Shown piece after piece: positions 1 through 9,008 of a stretch of DNA of 64,000 nucleotides; position 1 is the first letter of the stretch; every line of letters starts with the position of its first letter. Below the pieces are notes generated by a model, which worked only from the letters and a program-made list of their open reading frames with translations, searched no databases and was not told the origin of the DNA. The position numbers and the translations under genes are program-made. Source of the DNA: Rickettsia typhi (GTDB lineage: Bacteria > Pseudomonadota > Alphaproteobacteria > Rickettsiales > Deianiraeaceae); the NCBI GenBank assembly GCA_945861725.1, contig CAMAVJ010000005.1, positions 1 to 64,000 on the forward strand, read 5' to 3'.

Positions 1-2156
1 CCAAATGAAAAAGCCCCAATAAAATTCGTCTTTCCAAAAATATTTTTCGAAGTCCTCATTTTCCCAAAAATCGTCAAATTATTCTGCCCCAAACCAAGTG
101 CCCCCGCCGAATACGACCCCAAAAGAGTCCGTGACTCACTTAGAAAGCCCGTTTCGAATGAAAGCATTTGGAAACGTTCACCATTTTTATGATTGAAGTT
201 CAGCACCGCACTTGATGCAATATTATTCGATGGAACCAAATTACTGCCATCCATTGCGGTGAGAGATTTGGACTCACCAAATGTTGTTTGCATTCCAAGT
301 GAAAATTTCCCAAAATTTGAGCCAATTTTCATCTGTTTTGCACTACTATTACCAAATGCCAAAGTAAGATATGGTTCAAAATTGCTCAAATTGTATACAA
401 TACTTTGGGTGTATGGTCTATAATTATTTTGAAAATTAAATGAAATTCCTGCAATTTCTTTATCTATCACAACACTTGATTGGTTAAAGTTTGCCGATGT
501 TGATGGATCCATGCCAAATTTTGTCATTTGTGAATTAATTTCCTGATTCGTGTACGAAAGTCCAGACTGTAACCCAAGTTGAGAATCGTGTTGAGGCATA
601 ATATTCATTCCTGAAATGTACGCAAAATTACCAAAAGAAGCAGATGAACTTTGCATTCTACTTTGCATAACCATTCCAGAAATTTGCGTTGACAGATCCA
701 TTACTGGTAGTGGTTTGATGCTATTTTCAAAACTCATTGTATAAGTTCCGTAATCGTCATATGTTTGAACGAGATTTAAGGCATGCGAATCCTTCAAAGC
801 TTGCATAATAATTGGTGATACATACATCACTGATTCTGACATCAAACTTGCTGTGTTTAAGACATTTGTACTGTCTACAAGTTTAACGGAGGAAAGTAGA
901 TCAAGTTTACCATAGCCGTATAAGTTTGAAACGCGCTTTGTTATCCCATCACCCATCTGCCCTTGCAATCTCCTATTTTGTGTGATAATATCTTGATCAA
1001 CATTTGATACCTCCGCAGTATCGTACATTGGTTTTGCTCCCCTTAAAAGAAAATTAGCGATTTCCTTCATAGTTAAAGTTGAAAATGCACTTTTCATAAC
1101 AAGTGCCGCCCCAGCAACAATTGGTGCGGAATATGACGTTCCTGCATTATCATTCGCGTAAGAGTCGGGATTGTCTTTCTTTGCCAATGGTGCAAGAATG
1201 TTGGTATTGGGTGCGGCAAGGCAATGAAGTGCGGCATCACCGCAGTAATTAATATTTGGTTCATTTGATGGTCGTGGATCACCAAAAATTACAGTATCGC
1301 CTGTTACAGCAAGAAGTACTCCGATGTTTGAAGAGGAATTTATTGTTGCGGCGTATGCGGCTGGGTAAAGTGGTTGCTTGTAGTCTACATTGTACGCTCT
1401 GGTTGTACCGTTGCCATTATACTCATTATTTCCCGTTGAGGCGGTTATAAGAATATCCGTGCTTTGAATGATATCTTGCATTACTATTGAGTATGGTTTA
1501 TATACATCGCCGCCAAAGCTCATATTAATAACATTATAATTATGATTATTTATTAAATTAGAAAGGTAGTTGGTATTAGTGAAAACCGCCTTAAGACCAT
1601 CAACAATATTCTCTTTGCCATCACTGTCCTTTTGATAAAGTTGCACGATATCAAGAGTTGCACCAAATGCAACTCCCGAAGCAATTCCTTTGCCATACTG
1701 TGTATTTTTATTTCCAACAATTGTTCCTGCCGTTGATGTTCCATGTTCCGCAGCTTTTACAATTAGTTCAATTTCTGCATCGGTCTTGTTCTTGAATGGT
1801 TCATTCGTTTTAAGGCTAGTAAATGTAGTGTACGAAGATGACGCTGGTGGTATAAATACCTCGTTTACCTTCCCTTGAAGGGCGGTGTGGTTCAGCAGAA
1901 GACCTGAATCAATCAGAAGAACTTTTGTTCCAGATCCTGGATCGCTCGCCGTCCTATATGTTCGAAGGTAGTCCCACGCTTTATCAGCATTTACTGCTTT
2001 AAGATGGATGGCATAGTTTTGAGATGAGTAGTAAGTGGTGTTTGATGGATCGGGAGGAAGAAGTATTGTAAATTCCTTATTCGTAACACATGCTGAAAAA
2101 AATAGTAATGCAAAATACACTACAGTCTTCAATGTTACCACCCTTACAAACCTCAT
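1..2156 (-). CDS. Subtilisin-family (S8) serine protease autotransporter, lipoprotein-like signal; 3' end beyond the window
   Basis: The frame is open from the ATG at 2156 to the left edge (718 codons). The N-terminus is a basic, hydrophobic signal ending at a Cys near residue 23 (FSAC), so export as a lipoprotein is possible. The subtilisin triad is visible: Asp about 83 (LIDSG), His about 138 (AEHGTS) and Ser about 341 (AGTSYSAP), with the oxyanion Asn about 243 (STGNN). After about residue 400 the sequence becomes low-complexity and rich in Ser, Asn, Gln and Gly, as in the stalk and beta-rich part of autotransporters; the barrel end lies outside the window. It starts 7 bp after the LptC-like gene, so it is probably the last gene of the secG-pheT-lptC operon. 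The likely role is a surface or secreted protease acting on host or neighbouring cells; the autotransporter part is inference. Confidence 0.82.
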   Translation of the reverse strand, partial: MRFVRVVTLKTVVYFALLFFSACVTNKEFTILLPPDPSNTTYYSSQNYAIHLKAVNADKAWDYLRTYRTASDPGSGTKVLLIDSGLLLNHTALQGKVNEVFIPPASSSYTTFTSLKTNEPFKNKTDAEIELIVKAAEHGTSTAGTIVGNKNTQYGKGIASGVAFGATLDIVQLYQKDSDGKENIVDGLKAVFTNTNYLSNLINNHNYNVINMSFGGDVYKPYSIVMQDIIQSTDILITASTGNNEYNGNGTTRAYNVDYKQPLYPAAYAATINSSSNIGVLLAVTGDTVIFGDPRPSNEPNINYCGDAALHCLAAPNTNILAPLAKKDNPDSYANDNAGTSYSAPIVAGAALVMKSAFSTLTMKEIANFLLRGAKPMYDTAEVSNVDQDIITQNRRLQGQMGDGITKRVSNLYGYGKLDLLSSVKLVDSTNVLNTASLMSESVMYVSPIIMQALKDSHALNLVQTYDDYGTYTMSFENSIKPLPVMDLSTQISGMVMQSRMQSSSASFGNFAYISGMNIMPQHDSQLGLQSGLSYTNQEINSQMTKFGMDPSTSANFNQSSVVIDKEIAGISFNFQNNYRPYTQSIVYNLSNFEPYLTLAFGNSSAKQMKIGSNFGKFSLGMQTTFGESKSLTAMDGSNLVPSNNIASSAVLNFNHKNGERFQMLSFETGFLSESRTLLGSYSAGALGLGQNNLTIFGKMRTSKNIFGKTNFIGAFSF

Positions 2157-2163
2157 ATAAAAT

Positions 2164-3123
2164 TTAAAATTTTAGCTTTATTTCAACCATCTCATTTTTT
2201 TTCCCTTCAATTTTAGTGAAATCTTGTTTTAAATTATATGTCAATTTATTTCCTGTAATTATTCCGTCTGGTCTTCTTATTTTGACATTCCCCTCAAGAA
2301 AGGCAATACTTTTATTTTTATCAAGCAAAATAGTATCAGCAACAATTGAAACATTGTTTTGTCTGTCAAATAAATTGACATTGCCCTTAAATGTTGCAAT
2401 TTCAATTGCAAGTTTTTGCTTTTGCACAAGTCCTGCACTTGATGACAAAATGATTTCAGCCTCATTTGCGGAAATGGTCATGTTTTTGGAGTCAGCAAAG
2501 ACATCATTCGTTATAGTAATTTTATTCTCCTTATAAAAAAACTTCCCCGCAACAAGAATCATATTCTTTGCGTTAAATATTATTGGTTGATCGCTCGACA
2601 TTGAATGGTCTGATAAGTGGAATGTTAAGCTATCCCCTCGCATTTCAATCACATTCTTGCTATTTTTACCACTGCCAGCTTTAGTACTACCAACTTCAAG
2701 TGCTATGTAAAAGTTCTTATAAAGTTTAATTGCATTATTAGCGTTGGAAATGTTTAGATATTCGCATTCGAAATGGTAAATGTCCCTTGTCCTTTGGCTT
2801 TGTGCTGAGCCAGATACATCTAGTATGTCCGTATTGTTAAGCAGCAGATTCCGCCCTTTGTCGCGTATCAAATCCGCAGTTCCCTTCGTTTGTTTAGCTG
2901 ATGTATATATTACATATTCGTCTCCACTGAATTTCTTTTTTATCACAGATTCAAGGTTAGAAAATGCAAGATATTCCACTTTTGGTTTGGAAATTTTAAT
3001 TTTATCAGTAATACTTTTTAAAACCAGCGAAGTTGTAACGGTTTCGATTATGTAATATAAAGGGAATGAGAGGAATACAATAAGTAATGCGAATGTTATT
3101 CTTAAAATTGTTTTTTTATGCAT
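2164..3123 (-). CDS. lptC: LPS-export protein with LptC-like and LptA/OstA-like regions
   Basis: A 319-aa protein with one N-terminal membrane anchor (residues about 7-28, no cleavage site) followed by a beta-rich periplasmic region, the LptC layout. The last ~100 residues carry OstA/LptA-style repeats (a fold strand beginning FKGNVNLF, then FLEGNVKI, GIITGNKLTYN and FTKIEG). LptC alone is usually about 190 aa, so the length and these repeats suggest an LptC with an LptA-like extension, or two fused bridge proteins. It would carry LPS from the LptBFG extractor across the periplasm. It overlaps the pheT stop by 8 bp and is followed at 7 bp by the protease gene, so it is translationally embedded in that operon. 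The family is confident; the fusion reading is moderate. Confidence 0.72.
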   Translation of the reverse strand: MHKKTILRITFALLIVFLSFPLYYIIETVTTSLVLKSITDKIKISKPKVEYLAFSNLESVIKKKFSGDEYVIYTSAKQTKGTADLIRDKGRNLLLNNTDILDVSGSAQSQRTRDIYHFECEYLNISNANNAIKLYKNFYIALEVGSTKAGSGKNSKNVIEMRGDSLTFHLSDHSMSSDQPIIFNAKNMILVAGKFFYKENKITITNDVFADSKNMTISANEAEIILSSSAGLVQKQKLAIEIATFKGNVNLFDRQNNVSIVADTILLDKNKSIAFLEGNVKIRRPDGIITGNKLTYNLKQDFTKIEGKKNEMVEIKLKF

Positions 3124-5506
3124 TACTTCTTAACATAGCATCAACATTTTCCACTAAAGTCTGCATCGACTGATTTATTATTTCCTCAATTTCTTCAGAA
3201 GTAAGTGTTTTTTCGTTCTGAAATATTTCAAAAGCAAGCAGCACCGATTTCTTGCCCGATTGCTTCATTTCTTCATTATGAAAAATATCAACTATTGATG
3301 TTGTGAAGCGATTTTTTGTGATTTTTTGTAAAGCACGAAGAATTTCAAGGCAATTGACTTCATCTTTTACCACGACAGAAAGTTCCCTTTCAACATTTGG
3401 TAAAATTTGTGGTTTGTATCCAAATTTTATTGAAGATTTTTGTGCTTTGATGGGAATGTTCCCAAGGTAAATATTACCAATAAAACATTTGCCCTTAATA
3501 CAATATTCTTCAGTAGTGAGTGGGTGAATTTGTGCAAGAGTTGCAATTACATTTCTTCCAACCAGCATTTCAAAGGCTTGATGTGGATGAAATGCTGTGT
3601 GTGTAATTGATGTTGGTGGTATTGGTTTGTAAACAATTGATTCTCTTTTTAAACCGCATACATTTTCAATTAAAGAAAGAATATCTTCCTTGATATCAAA
3701 AATAGTGTACTCCCTTTCTTTTTGAAGCGGGGTATTGATTGAGCTTATTCCAGATCTTGCAATGCATATTTCAACTTGTTCTTTGTGTTTTTCAAAAACT
3801 TTTGCAACTTCAAAAATTGCAGAACTTTTACACGAAAGACTTTCAGCTTGTGCAATGTTGTGAAGCATTGAGGGAATTAAGTTTGAACGCATGTATGGAG
3901 TTTCCTCGTTTAGTGGGTTTGCAAGTTTGATAGCATTTTCCTTGTTATCAAAAAGAGAAAAATCCTTTTCAGAAACAAATGGAAATGTGATTATTTCATT
4001 CAAATTTTGTGCAAGGTTTTGCTTGATTTGGTAAATTGAGTATGAATTCTTGGAATGTAGAGTATTAAGGTTTTTGCGTGGGCAAGATTCCACACCAATG
4101 GAGCGAATGATTTCCTCCGCTATGTCATTTTGTTGTTTAACATCTGCTTTTCTGAATGATGGAACTTTTACTTTGAAATTGTCCATTCCACCAGAACAAT
4201 CAAAGCCAAGTTTGGTTAGAATTTCGACAATTCTTGGAAATTCAACTTCAAAGCCAAAAATTTTGCAGATTTCAAATGTATTACAGGCGATGACAGTTGG
4301 GTTTTCGCTTGATTGCAATTCAAATGTGTGTGTAAAATTTGCCTTTGCGAGTTCTATAAATTTATATGCAAAGATTTTCTGTGGGAAAATTCTTGCATCA
4401 CCAGAATCAATATACCTTTCAAATCTAAATGATGCAGATGTATGAATGTTGTATTTTCTTATTGTTTTAAAAATCAAATTTCTGTTGAATGCACAAGATT
4501 CAATAATAAATTCCTTTGTTTCGCTTGAAACGGCGGATCTTGCATCGCCAATAATTCCGGCAAGAGAAAGAATTTTTTCATCATCTGTAACAACGATGTC
4601 ACCTTCAGTCAGTGTAATTTCTTGCCCTGAAATTGTTATAAGCCTTTCACCATCGATGGATTTTCTGATTTGGATAATACCATTTATTTTTGCAGCGTCA
4701 TAAAGGTGCATTGGTTGCCCGTAAAGTTCTGTTGTGTAATTAAGCAAATCAACAGATGGTATTTTTGTTAACGAGATTCCGCACTTTGTAAGGGTATCTT
4801 GAATTTTTGGCACAAAATTTATTGTGTCAATTTTTCCAAAAAAGACAGAATTCATAAGGTTTTCTTCTGTAATTTTGACATTAAAAGGCTTTGTTACAAC
4901 ATCACTTTGAATGGAATGAGATGCAATTGAGCCAATATTTTGAGCAGCAAGCTCCCTTGCAATTCCCCAATAAGAAATGGCGTCTCCACGATTTGGAGTG
5001 ATGGCAATTTCAATAATTGCATCATTTTTATTAATATATTCACAATAAGGTGTTCCAATGGCGATGTTGTAATCAATTTCGATAATTGTCCCGTCGTTTT
5101 GTCCCGTCCCAAGTTCATCAGCGGAACATATCATTCCTTGGCTTTCGTATCCAGCAAGTTTTGTTTTTTGAATAATCATTCCGTTTTTTGGAATAATAGC
5201 ACCTTGTGTTGCAAGAATTACATTCATATTGGTGTGAACATTTGGTGCACCGCAAAGAACTTGTAGAATTTCACCGCCTGTATTCACTTTACAAATTGAA
5301 AGCTTTGCAGATTCTGGATGTTTTTTACATTCTTCAATTTTTGCAATAACAAATCCTTTAAAAAAATCTTCTTCAAACTGAATAGATTCAACTTCAAGAC
5401 CAACCTTTGTCAATGTATCGGCAATATTGTTGACAGATTCCCTTAAACCCTCCTTTTCGTAGCTTAAATGTAGGATTGAAAACAGTTCTTTGGCGGAAAT
5501 TTTCAT
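3116..5506 (-). CDS. pheT: Phenylalanyl-tRNA synthetase beta subunit
   Basis: 796 aa, the normal length for the bacterial beta chain. The N-terminal tRNA-binding EMAP-like domain (residues about 40-150, with CGAPNV and the following GY-ESQGMICS segment) is present, then the B3/B4 editing region, the B5 domain, the catalytic-like core and a C-terminal ferredoxin-fold anticodon-binding domain (about 705-796, starting near PNVERELSVVV). With PheS it charges tRNA-Phe and edits Tyr-tRNA. No pheS lies beside it, although the two are normally adjacent. It sits 28 bp after secG and overlaps lptC by 8 bp. Confidence 0.96.
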   Translation of the reverse strand: MKISAKELFSILHLSYEKEGLRESVNNIADTLTKVGLEVESIQFEEDFFKGFVIAKIEECKKHPESAKLSICKVNTGGEILQVLCGAPNVHTNMNVILATQGAIIPKNGMIIQKTKLAGYESQGMICSADELGTGQNDGTIIEIDYNIAIGTPYCEYINKNDAIIEIAITPNRGDAISYWGIARELAAQNIGSIASHSIQSDVVTKPFNVKITEENLMNSVFFGKIDTINFVPKIQDTLTKCGISLTKIPSVDLLNYTTELYGQPMHLYDAAKINGIIQIRKSIDGERLITISGQEITLTEGDIVVTDDEKILSLAGIIGDARSAVSSETKEFIIESCAFNRNLIFKTIRKYNIHTSASFRFERYIDSGDARIFPQKIFAYKFIELAKANFTHTFELQSSENPTVIACNTFEICKIFGFEVEFPRIVEILTKLGFDCSGGMDNFKVKVPSFRKADVKQQNDIAEEIIRSIGVESCPRKNLNTLHSKNSYSIYQIKQNLAQNLNEIITFPFVSEKDFSLFDNKENAIKLANPLNEETPYMRSNLIPSMLHNIAQAESLSCKSSAIFEVAKVFEKHKEQVEICIARSGISSINTPLQKEREYTIFDIKEDILSLIENVCGLKRESIVYKPIPPTSITHTAFHPHQAFEMLVGRNVIATLAQIHPLTTEEYCIKGKCFIGNIYLGNIPIKAQKSSIKFGYKPQILPNVERELSVVVKDEVNCLEILRALQKITKNRFTTSIVDIFHNEEMKQSGKKSVLLAFEIFQNEKTLTSEEIEEIINQSMQTLVENVDAMLRSNA

Positions 5507-5534
5507 AACTTGTTATACTAAAAATTTTAATAAT

Positions 5535-5837
5535 TTATGAAAGAGGAACTGATGATGCCTTTTCAATTTGTTCTTCACTTGCAAACAAACTCCGCTTTTC
5601 AGCACTTGCTATATATGAAAGTTTTGCCAAAATTAAAGTGTTTATGAAGAAAATTGCAATAAAGACAACGGTAAGTCTTGTCACAAAGTGCGTAATTTCA
5701 CTGCCAGACATAAATGGATTAGATTGTGAAGATGTAAATAGCCCATTTCCCGTCGTTTTCTGTGCGATAATAAGAAGAACTAAAACAATTGAAACAAAAA
5801 CATGAAGATAGATTAATGTTAAATAAAGTGTGCTCAT
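5535..5837 (-). CDS. secG: Protein-export membrane protein SecG
   Basis: About 100 aa with two membrane segments (residues about 5-25 and 50-72 of the MSTLYLTL start) and the conserved SecG loop between them, seen here as GLFTSSQSNPFMSGSE. It assists SecYE translocation. An in-frame ATG exists 15 bp upstream (5852), but starting at MSTLYLTL puts the first transmembrane helix at the usual distance from the N-terminus. The C-terminal tail is short and acidic. It is the first gene of the minus-strand operon secG-pheT-lptC-protease. The 216 bp upstream separates it from the divergent rne gene and must hold its promoter. Confidence 0.9.
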   Translation of the reverse strand: MSTLYLTLIYLHVFVSIVLVLLIIAQKTTGNGLFTSSQSNPFMSGSEITHFVTRLTVVFIAIFFINTLILAKLSYIASAEKRSLFASEEQIEKASSVPLS

Positions 5838-5955
5838 GTGTAGAAAATACATATATACAGTATGCTCCTAGTCAAATATATTATATGTCAAGGGATTTTA
5901 GATATCAAAATACCAATTATTTATCTTAACACGATTAAACTTTAAAAATCATTTC

Positions 5956-5984
5956 TTGACAAAAAATCTTTTGTTTATTACGAT
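5956..5984 (+). promoter_or_regulatory. Sigma-70-type promoter for rne
   Basis: A perfect TTGACA (-35) is followed after exactly 17 bp by TACGAT (-10). It lies 70 bp upstream of the rne start in the 216-bp divergent intergenic region shared with secG. It is a prediction from consensus only. Confidence 0.6.
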
Positions 5985-6053
5985 GAACAACCAGTTAAAA
6001 CTGTTAAAATTCATGAAACACTTCATTGAAAGAAATAAAAATAATTTTGATAT

Positions 6054-7892
6054 ATGTCTGATAAAATACTCATTGATGCACTTTTTCCTAATAATGTTCG
6101 AATTGCCCACATTCAAAATGATGAACTTGAAAACTTTGACTTTCAAGTCGCCGGAAATAAAAATGTCCGCGGTAATATTTACCTTGCCAAAGTTTTAAGA
6201 GTCGAAAACTCACTCCAAGCCGCATTTGTCGATTACGGAAACGACAAAAATGGATTTCTTTCAATTTCAGAAATTCACCCAGATTACTTCCACCTTCCAA
6301 TTGAAGAAAAGCAAAAACTCATTAAGAACATCGAAGAGCTTCAAGACGACAAAGACGAGGAAGGTAAAGAACTACCGGCAAAGGAACTCAGTAGGCTTTA
6401 CAAAGCTTACAACATTTCTTCAATAATCAAAGTTGGTCAACTTGTGCTAGTCCAAGCTATTAAAGAAGAAAGGAGTAATAAAGGTGCAACTTTAACAACA
6501 TATATTTCGCTCGCCGGAAGATACTGCGTCTATATGGCAAATATGCCAAGTCGCAACGGGATTTCAAGAAAAATCCATAATATAACAGAACGCCAAAGAA
6601 TTCGCGAAATCGTAGCAGAAATTCACAAAGAAACAGCTGGTAGCGTTGTCGTTCGAACGGCTGGTGAAAATGTTGACAAGGAAGGTCTTGAGCGAGACTA
6701 CAAATTCCTTTATAAAACATGGACTGACATCAAAAAGAAAACCCTTTCGGCTCAAGCTCCTGCAATAATACACGAAGATGGAAGTATCATAAAACAAGTA
6801 ATTCGCGAATATTGCACAACGCAGACGCAGGAAATTGTAATTGATGGTAAATCTGCATTTGCCGAAGCGGAAGAAGTTCTTCAAAATCCTGCATATAAAG
6901 ACCTAAAACTCATCAAACACACATCAAAAACTCCAGTATTCGTTGCACATAAAATTGAAGACAAAGTTTCCGAATTGCTTCAACCAATTGTGAAATTAAA
7001 ATCAGGAGCGTCGCTCGTTATTCAGCAAACAGAAGCATTAATTTCAATTGATGTCAACTCTGGTAGATCTACAGGTGAAGCAAGTGTTGAAGAAACCGCC
7101 GTTAAAACCAACAAAGAGGCCGCACACGAAATTGCTCGCCAATTGCGATTAAGAAATCTCTCAGGACTTATCGTCGTTGATTTTATCGATATGAATCAAT
7201 ATTCAAACCGAAGAATCATTGAAAAAGAAATTAAATCCGCCCTTGAAAAAGATAGAGTTCGCGTTCAAATTCTTTCAATATCATCATTTGGATTGATGGA
7301 AATATCACGTCAAAGAACATCACCAACGTTGCTTGAAACATCGGGACACATATGCCCACATTGTCACGGCGGCGGATTTGTCCAATCAGTTGAACACATT
7401 TCAATGTCTCTTTTGCGTCAAATTACAAGTTTTATCTACAAATCCAGCAAAGCTATCACAAAGCTTCATATTGAAACAGGTTCGGAAACTGCTATGCATA
7501 TTTTAAATTTCAAAACAAGTCTTTTAAAAGAAATGGAGGAGGAACATAAAATTCGCATAACATTTTCTGCCACTGAAAGTGGTAATAGATATAAAATCAC
7601 CGACATCAGTAAATCTGAAGATCAAGATCCCCTTTTCGCATCTGAAAAAGATTGGAACCCAGAAGAGTATGAGGAGGTAAAAAAGCCTGAACGCACTTTA
7701 AATCCTAACCAAAACATAAACCCTAATCAATCTGCTGAACGCACTCTCAATCCCAATCAAAATCGCCAAAGCGAAGGGCGTAATAACAATAACCGCAAAA
7801 AGAAACCTCAAAATAGAAAGTCTGAAGTGAAAAATGTTGTTGCCAAAAAAGGAATTTTTGGAAAACTAAAGGCGATGATCGGCAAGAAGTAG
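6054..7892 (+). CDS. rne: Ribonuclease E/G
   Basis: 612 aa. The N-terminal S1 RNA-binding domain (residues about 37-150) is split by a charged insertion rich in Lys, Glu and Asp (about 80-105), as in alphaproteobacterial RNase E. The RNase H-like/DNase I-like catalytic core follows with the metal-binding LISIDVNSGRSTGE segment and VVDFIDM. The zinc-link CPHCHGG is intact. The C-terminal arm is short (about 90 residues), repeats an LNPNQN motif, is basic, and lacks a long degradosome scaffold. The enzyme starts mRNA decay and processes rRNA and tRNA precursors. The gene ends one base before the aroB stop on the other strand, so the two 3' ends abut. It could equally be named rng; the split S1 favours rne. 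Confidence 0.93.
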   Translation: MSDKILIDALFPNNVRIAHIQNDELENFDFQVAGNKNVRGNIYLAKVLRVENSLQAAFVDYGNDKNGFLSISEIHPDYFHLPIEEKQKLIKNIEELQDDKDEEGKELPAKELSRLYKAYNISSIIKVGQLVLVQAIKEERSNKGATLTTYISLAGRYCVYMANMPSRNGISRKIHNITERQRIREIVAEIHKETAGSVVVRTAGENVDKEGLERDYKFLYKTWTDIKKKTLSAQAPAIIHEDGSIIKQVIREYCTTQTQEIVIDGKSAFAEAEEVLQNPAYKDLKLIKHTSKTPVFVAHKIEDKVSELLQPIVKLKSGASLVIQQTEALISIDVNSGRSTGEASVEETAVKTNKEAAHEIARQLRLRNLSGLIVVDFIDMNQYSNRRIIEKEIKSALEKDRVRVQILSISSFGLMEISRQRTSPTLLETSGHICPHCHGGGFVQSVEHISMSLLRQITSFIYKSSKAITKLHIETGSETAMHILNFKTSLLKEMEEEHKIRITFSATESGNRYKITDISKSEDQDPLFASEKDWNPEEYEEVKKPERTLNPNQNINPNQSAERTLNPNQNRQSEGRNNNNRKKKPQNRKSEVKNVVAKKGIFGKLKAMIGKK

Positions 7893-9008
7893 TTAAAGTT
7901 TTACAAGAAAGGCTGCAACACTTTCAGTCCTTTCTTTCCGCACAATGGTCTTACCAATGTCTTTGAGCAAAATCAGTGTAATTTCACCGCCAGAATTCTT
8001 TTTATCTTTTTGCATAAGTGAAATAACTTCCTCCACACTTGGAACTTTTGTAACATTTTCATCGCAAAATTGCTTAATTCTTGTAAGAAGACCAATTTTT
8101 TCAAAGTGAAGCAAAATTTTATCAACTGCAATGTTGGAATACTCCAAGGCACAAATCATTCCAATTCCAACGGCAATTCCATGCGGAAGCTTCCCCATAA
8201 AGATTCCTTCGAAGGCATGTCCAAATGTATGTCCAAAATTTAGAATATCACGAATACCTTTGGTCTCCATTTCATCTTGTGAAACAATGTCGGCCTTTAT
8301 TTCACAAGATTTCGCAATTATTTGCATAAAATACCCCACAATATCGCTTGTAAAATTTCGTTTTTCTAAAAATGACACAAACAGATCCGCATTTGTTAAA
8401 AGGTATTGATAAAATTCATAGCTTTGAATGAAGCCATATTTTATAACCTCAGCATAACCTGAAATCAGCTCAACTTTTGGCAGAGTTTGAAGAAATGAAA
8501 TTGCGATAAATACATGTTTTGGTTGGTAAAATGCTCCAATACAGTTTTTATAGTGTCCAAGATTAATCGCAACCTTTCCACCAACGGAACTATCAACCAT
8601 TGAAAGGAGTGTGGTTGGAATTTGAATAAAAGGAATGCCACGCATGAATGTTGAGGCAATAAAGCCAACAAAGTCGCCAACAGTTCCACCACCAATGGCA
8701 ATTAGCGTTGTTTTACGGTTCACACCACGTTCTATTAATTCACCAGAAATTTCTTTAAAATGTTCAAATGTTTTTACATTTTCGCCAACTCTTTCAAGCT
8801 TTAGTATAGAAAATTCTATTCTATTTTCGGAAAAACTTTGCTTGATTTGTTCAAGCATTTGCAATTGAATATTGGAATCGTGAATTATTACCGCGTTTGT
8901 TTTAATAAATTGCTTTAAAACCCTGCCAATATTAGAAGGATTTTGTGCAATTGTGATTTGGTAAAAATTAGCAACATTAACATCAATAACTGTTTTAGCT
9001 TTTTGCAT
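7893..9008 (-). CDS. aroB: 3-dehydroquinate synthase
   Basis: 371 aa, full length. The NAD-binding GGGTVGDFVGF and PTTLLSMVDSSVGGK motifs and the metal-ligand region around NFGHTFGHAFE are intact. It converts DAHP to 3-dehydroquinate, step two of the shikimate pathway, in the cytosol. Its start overlaps the end of the upstream P-loop gene by 14 bp. In many proteobacteria aroB follows aroK; here the neighbour is a different P-loop protein. Its 3' end touches rne without an intervening terminator. Confidence 0.96.
   Translation of the reverse strand: MQKAKTVIDVNVANFYQITIAQNPSNIGRVLKQFIKTNAVIIHDSNIQLQMLEQIKQSFSENRIEFSILKLERVGENVKTFEHFKEISGELIERGVNRKTTLIAIGGGTVGDFVGFIASTFMRGIPFIQIPTTLLSMVDSSVGGKVAINLGHYKNCIGAFYQPKHVFIAISFLQTLPKVELISGYAEVIKYGFIQSYEFYQYLLTNADLFVSFLEKRNFTSDIVGYFMQIIAKSCEIKADIVSQDEMETKGIRDILNFGHTFGHAFEGIFMGKLPHGIAVGIGMICALEYSNIAVDKILLHFEKIGLLTRIKQFCDENVTKVPSVEEVISLMQKDKKNSGGEITLILLKDIGKTIVRKERTESVAAFLVKL

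Noticed and set aside
4894..5266. Frames opposite pheT and similar ORFs inside other large genes
   Set aside because: They are shadows of the well-supported genes on the other strand, without motifs or start signals.
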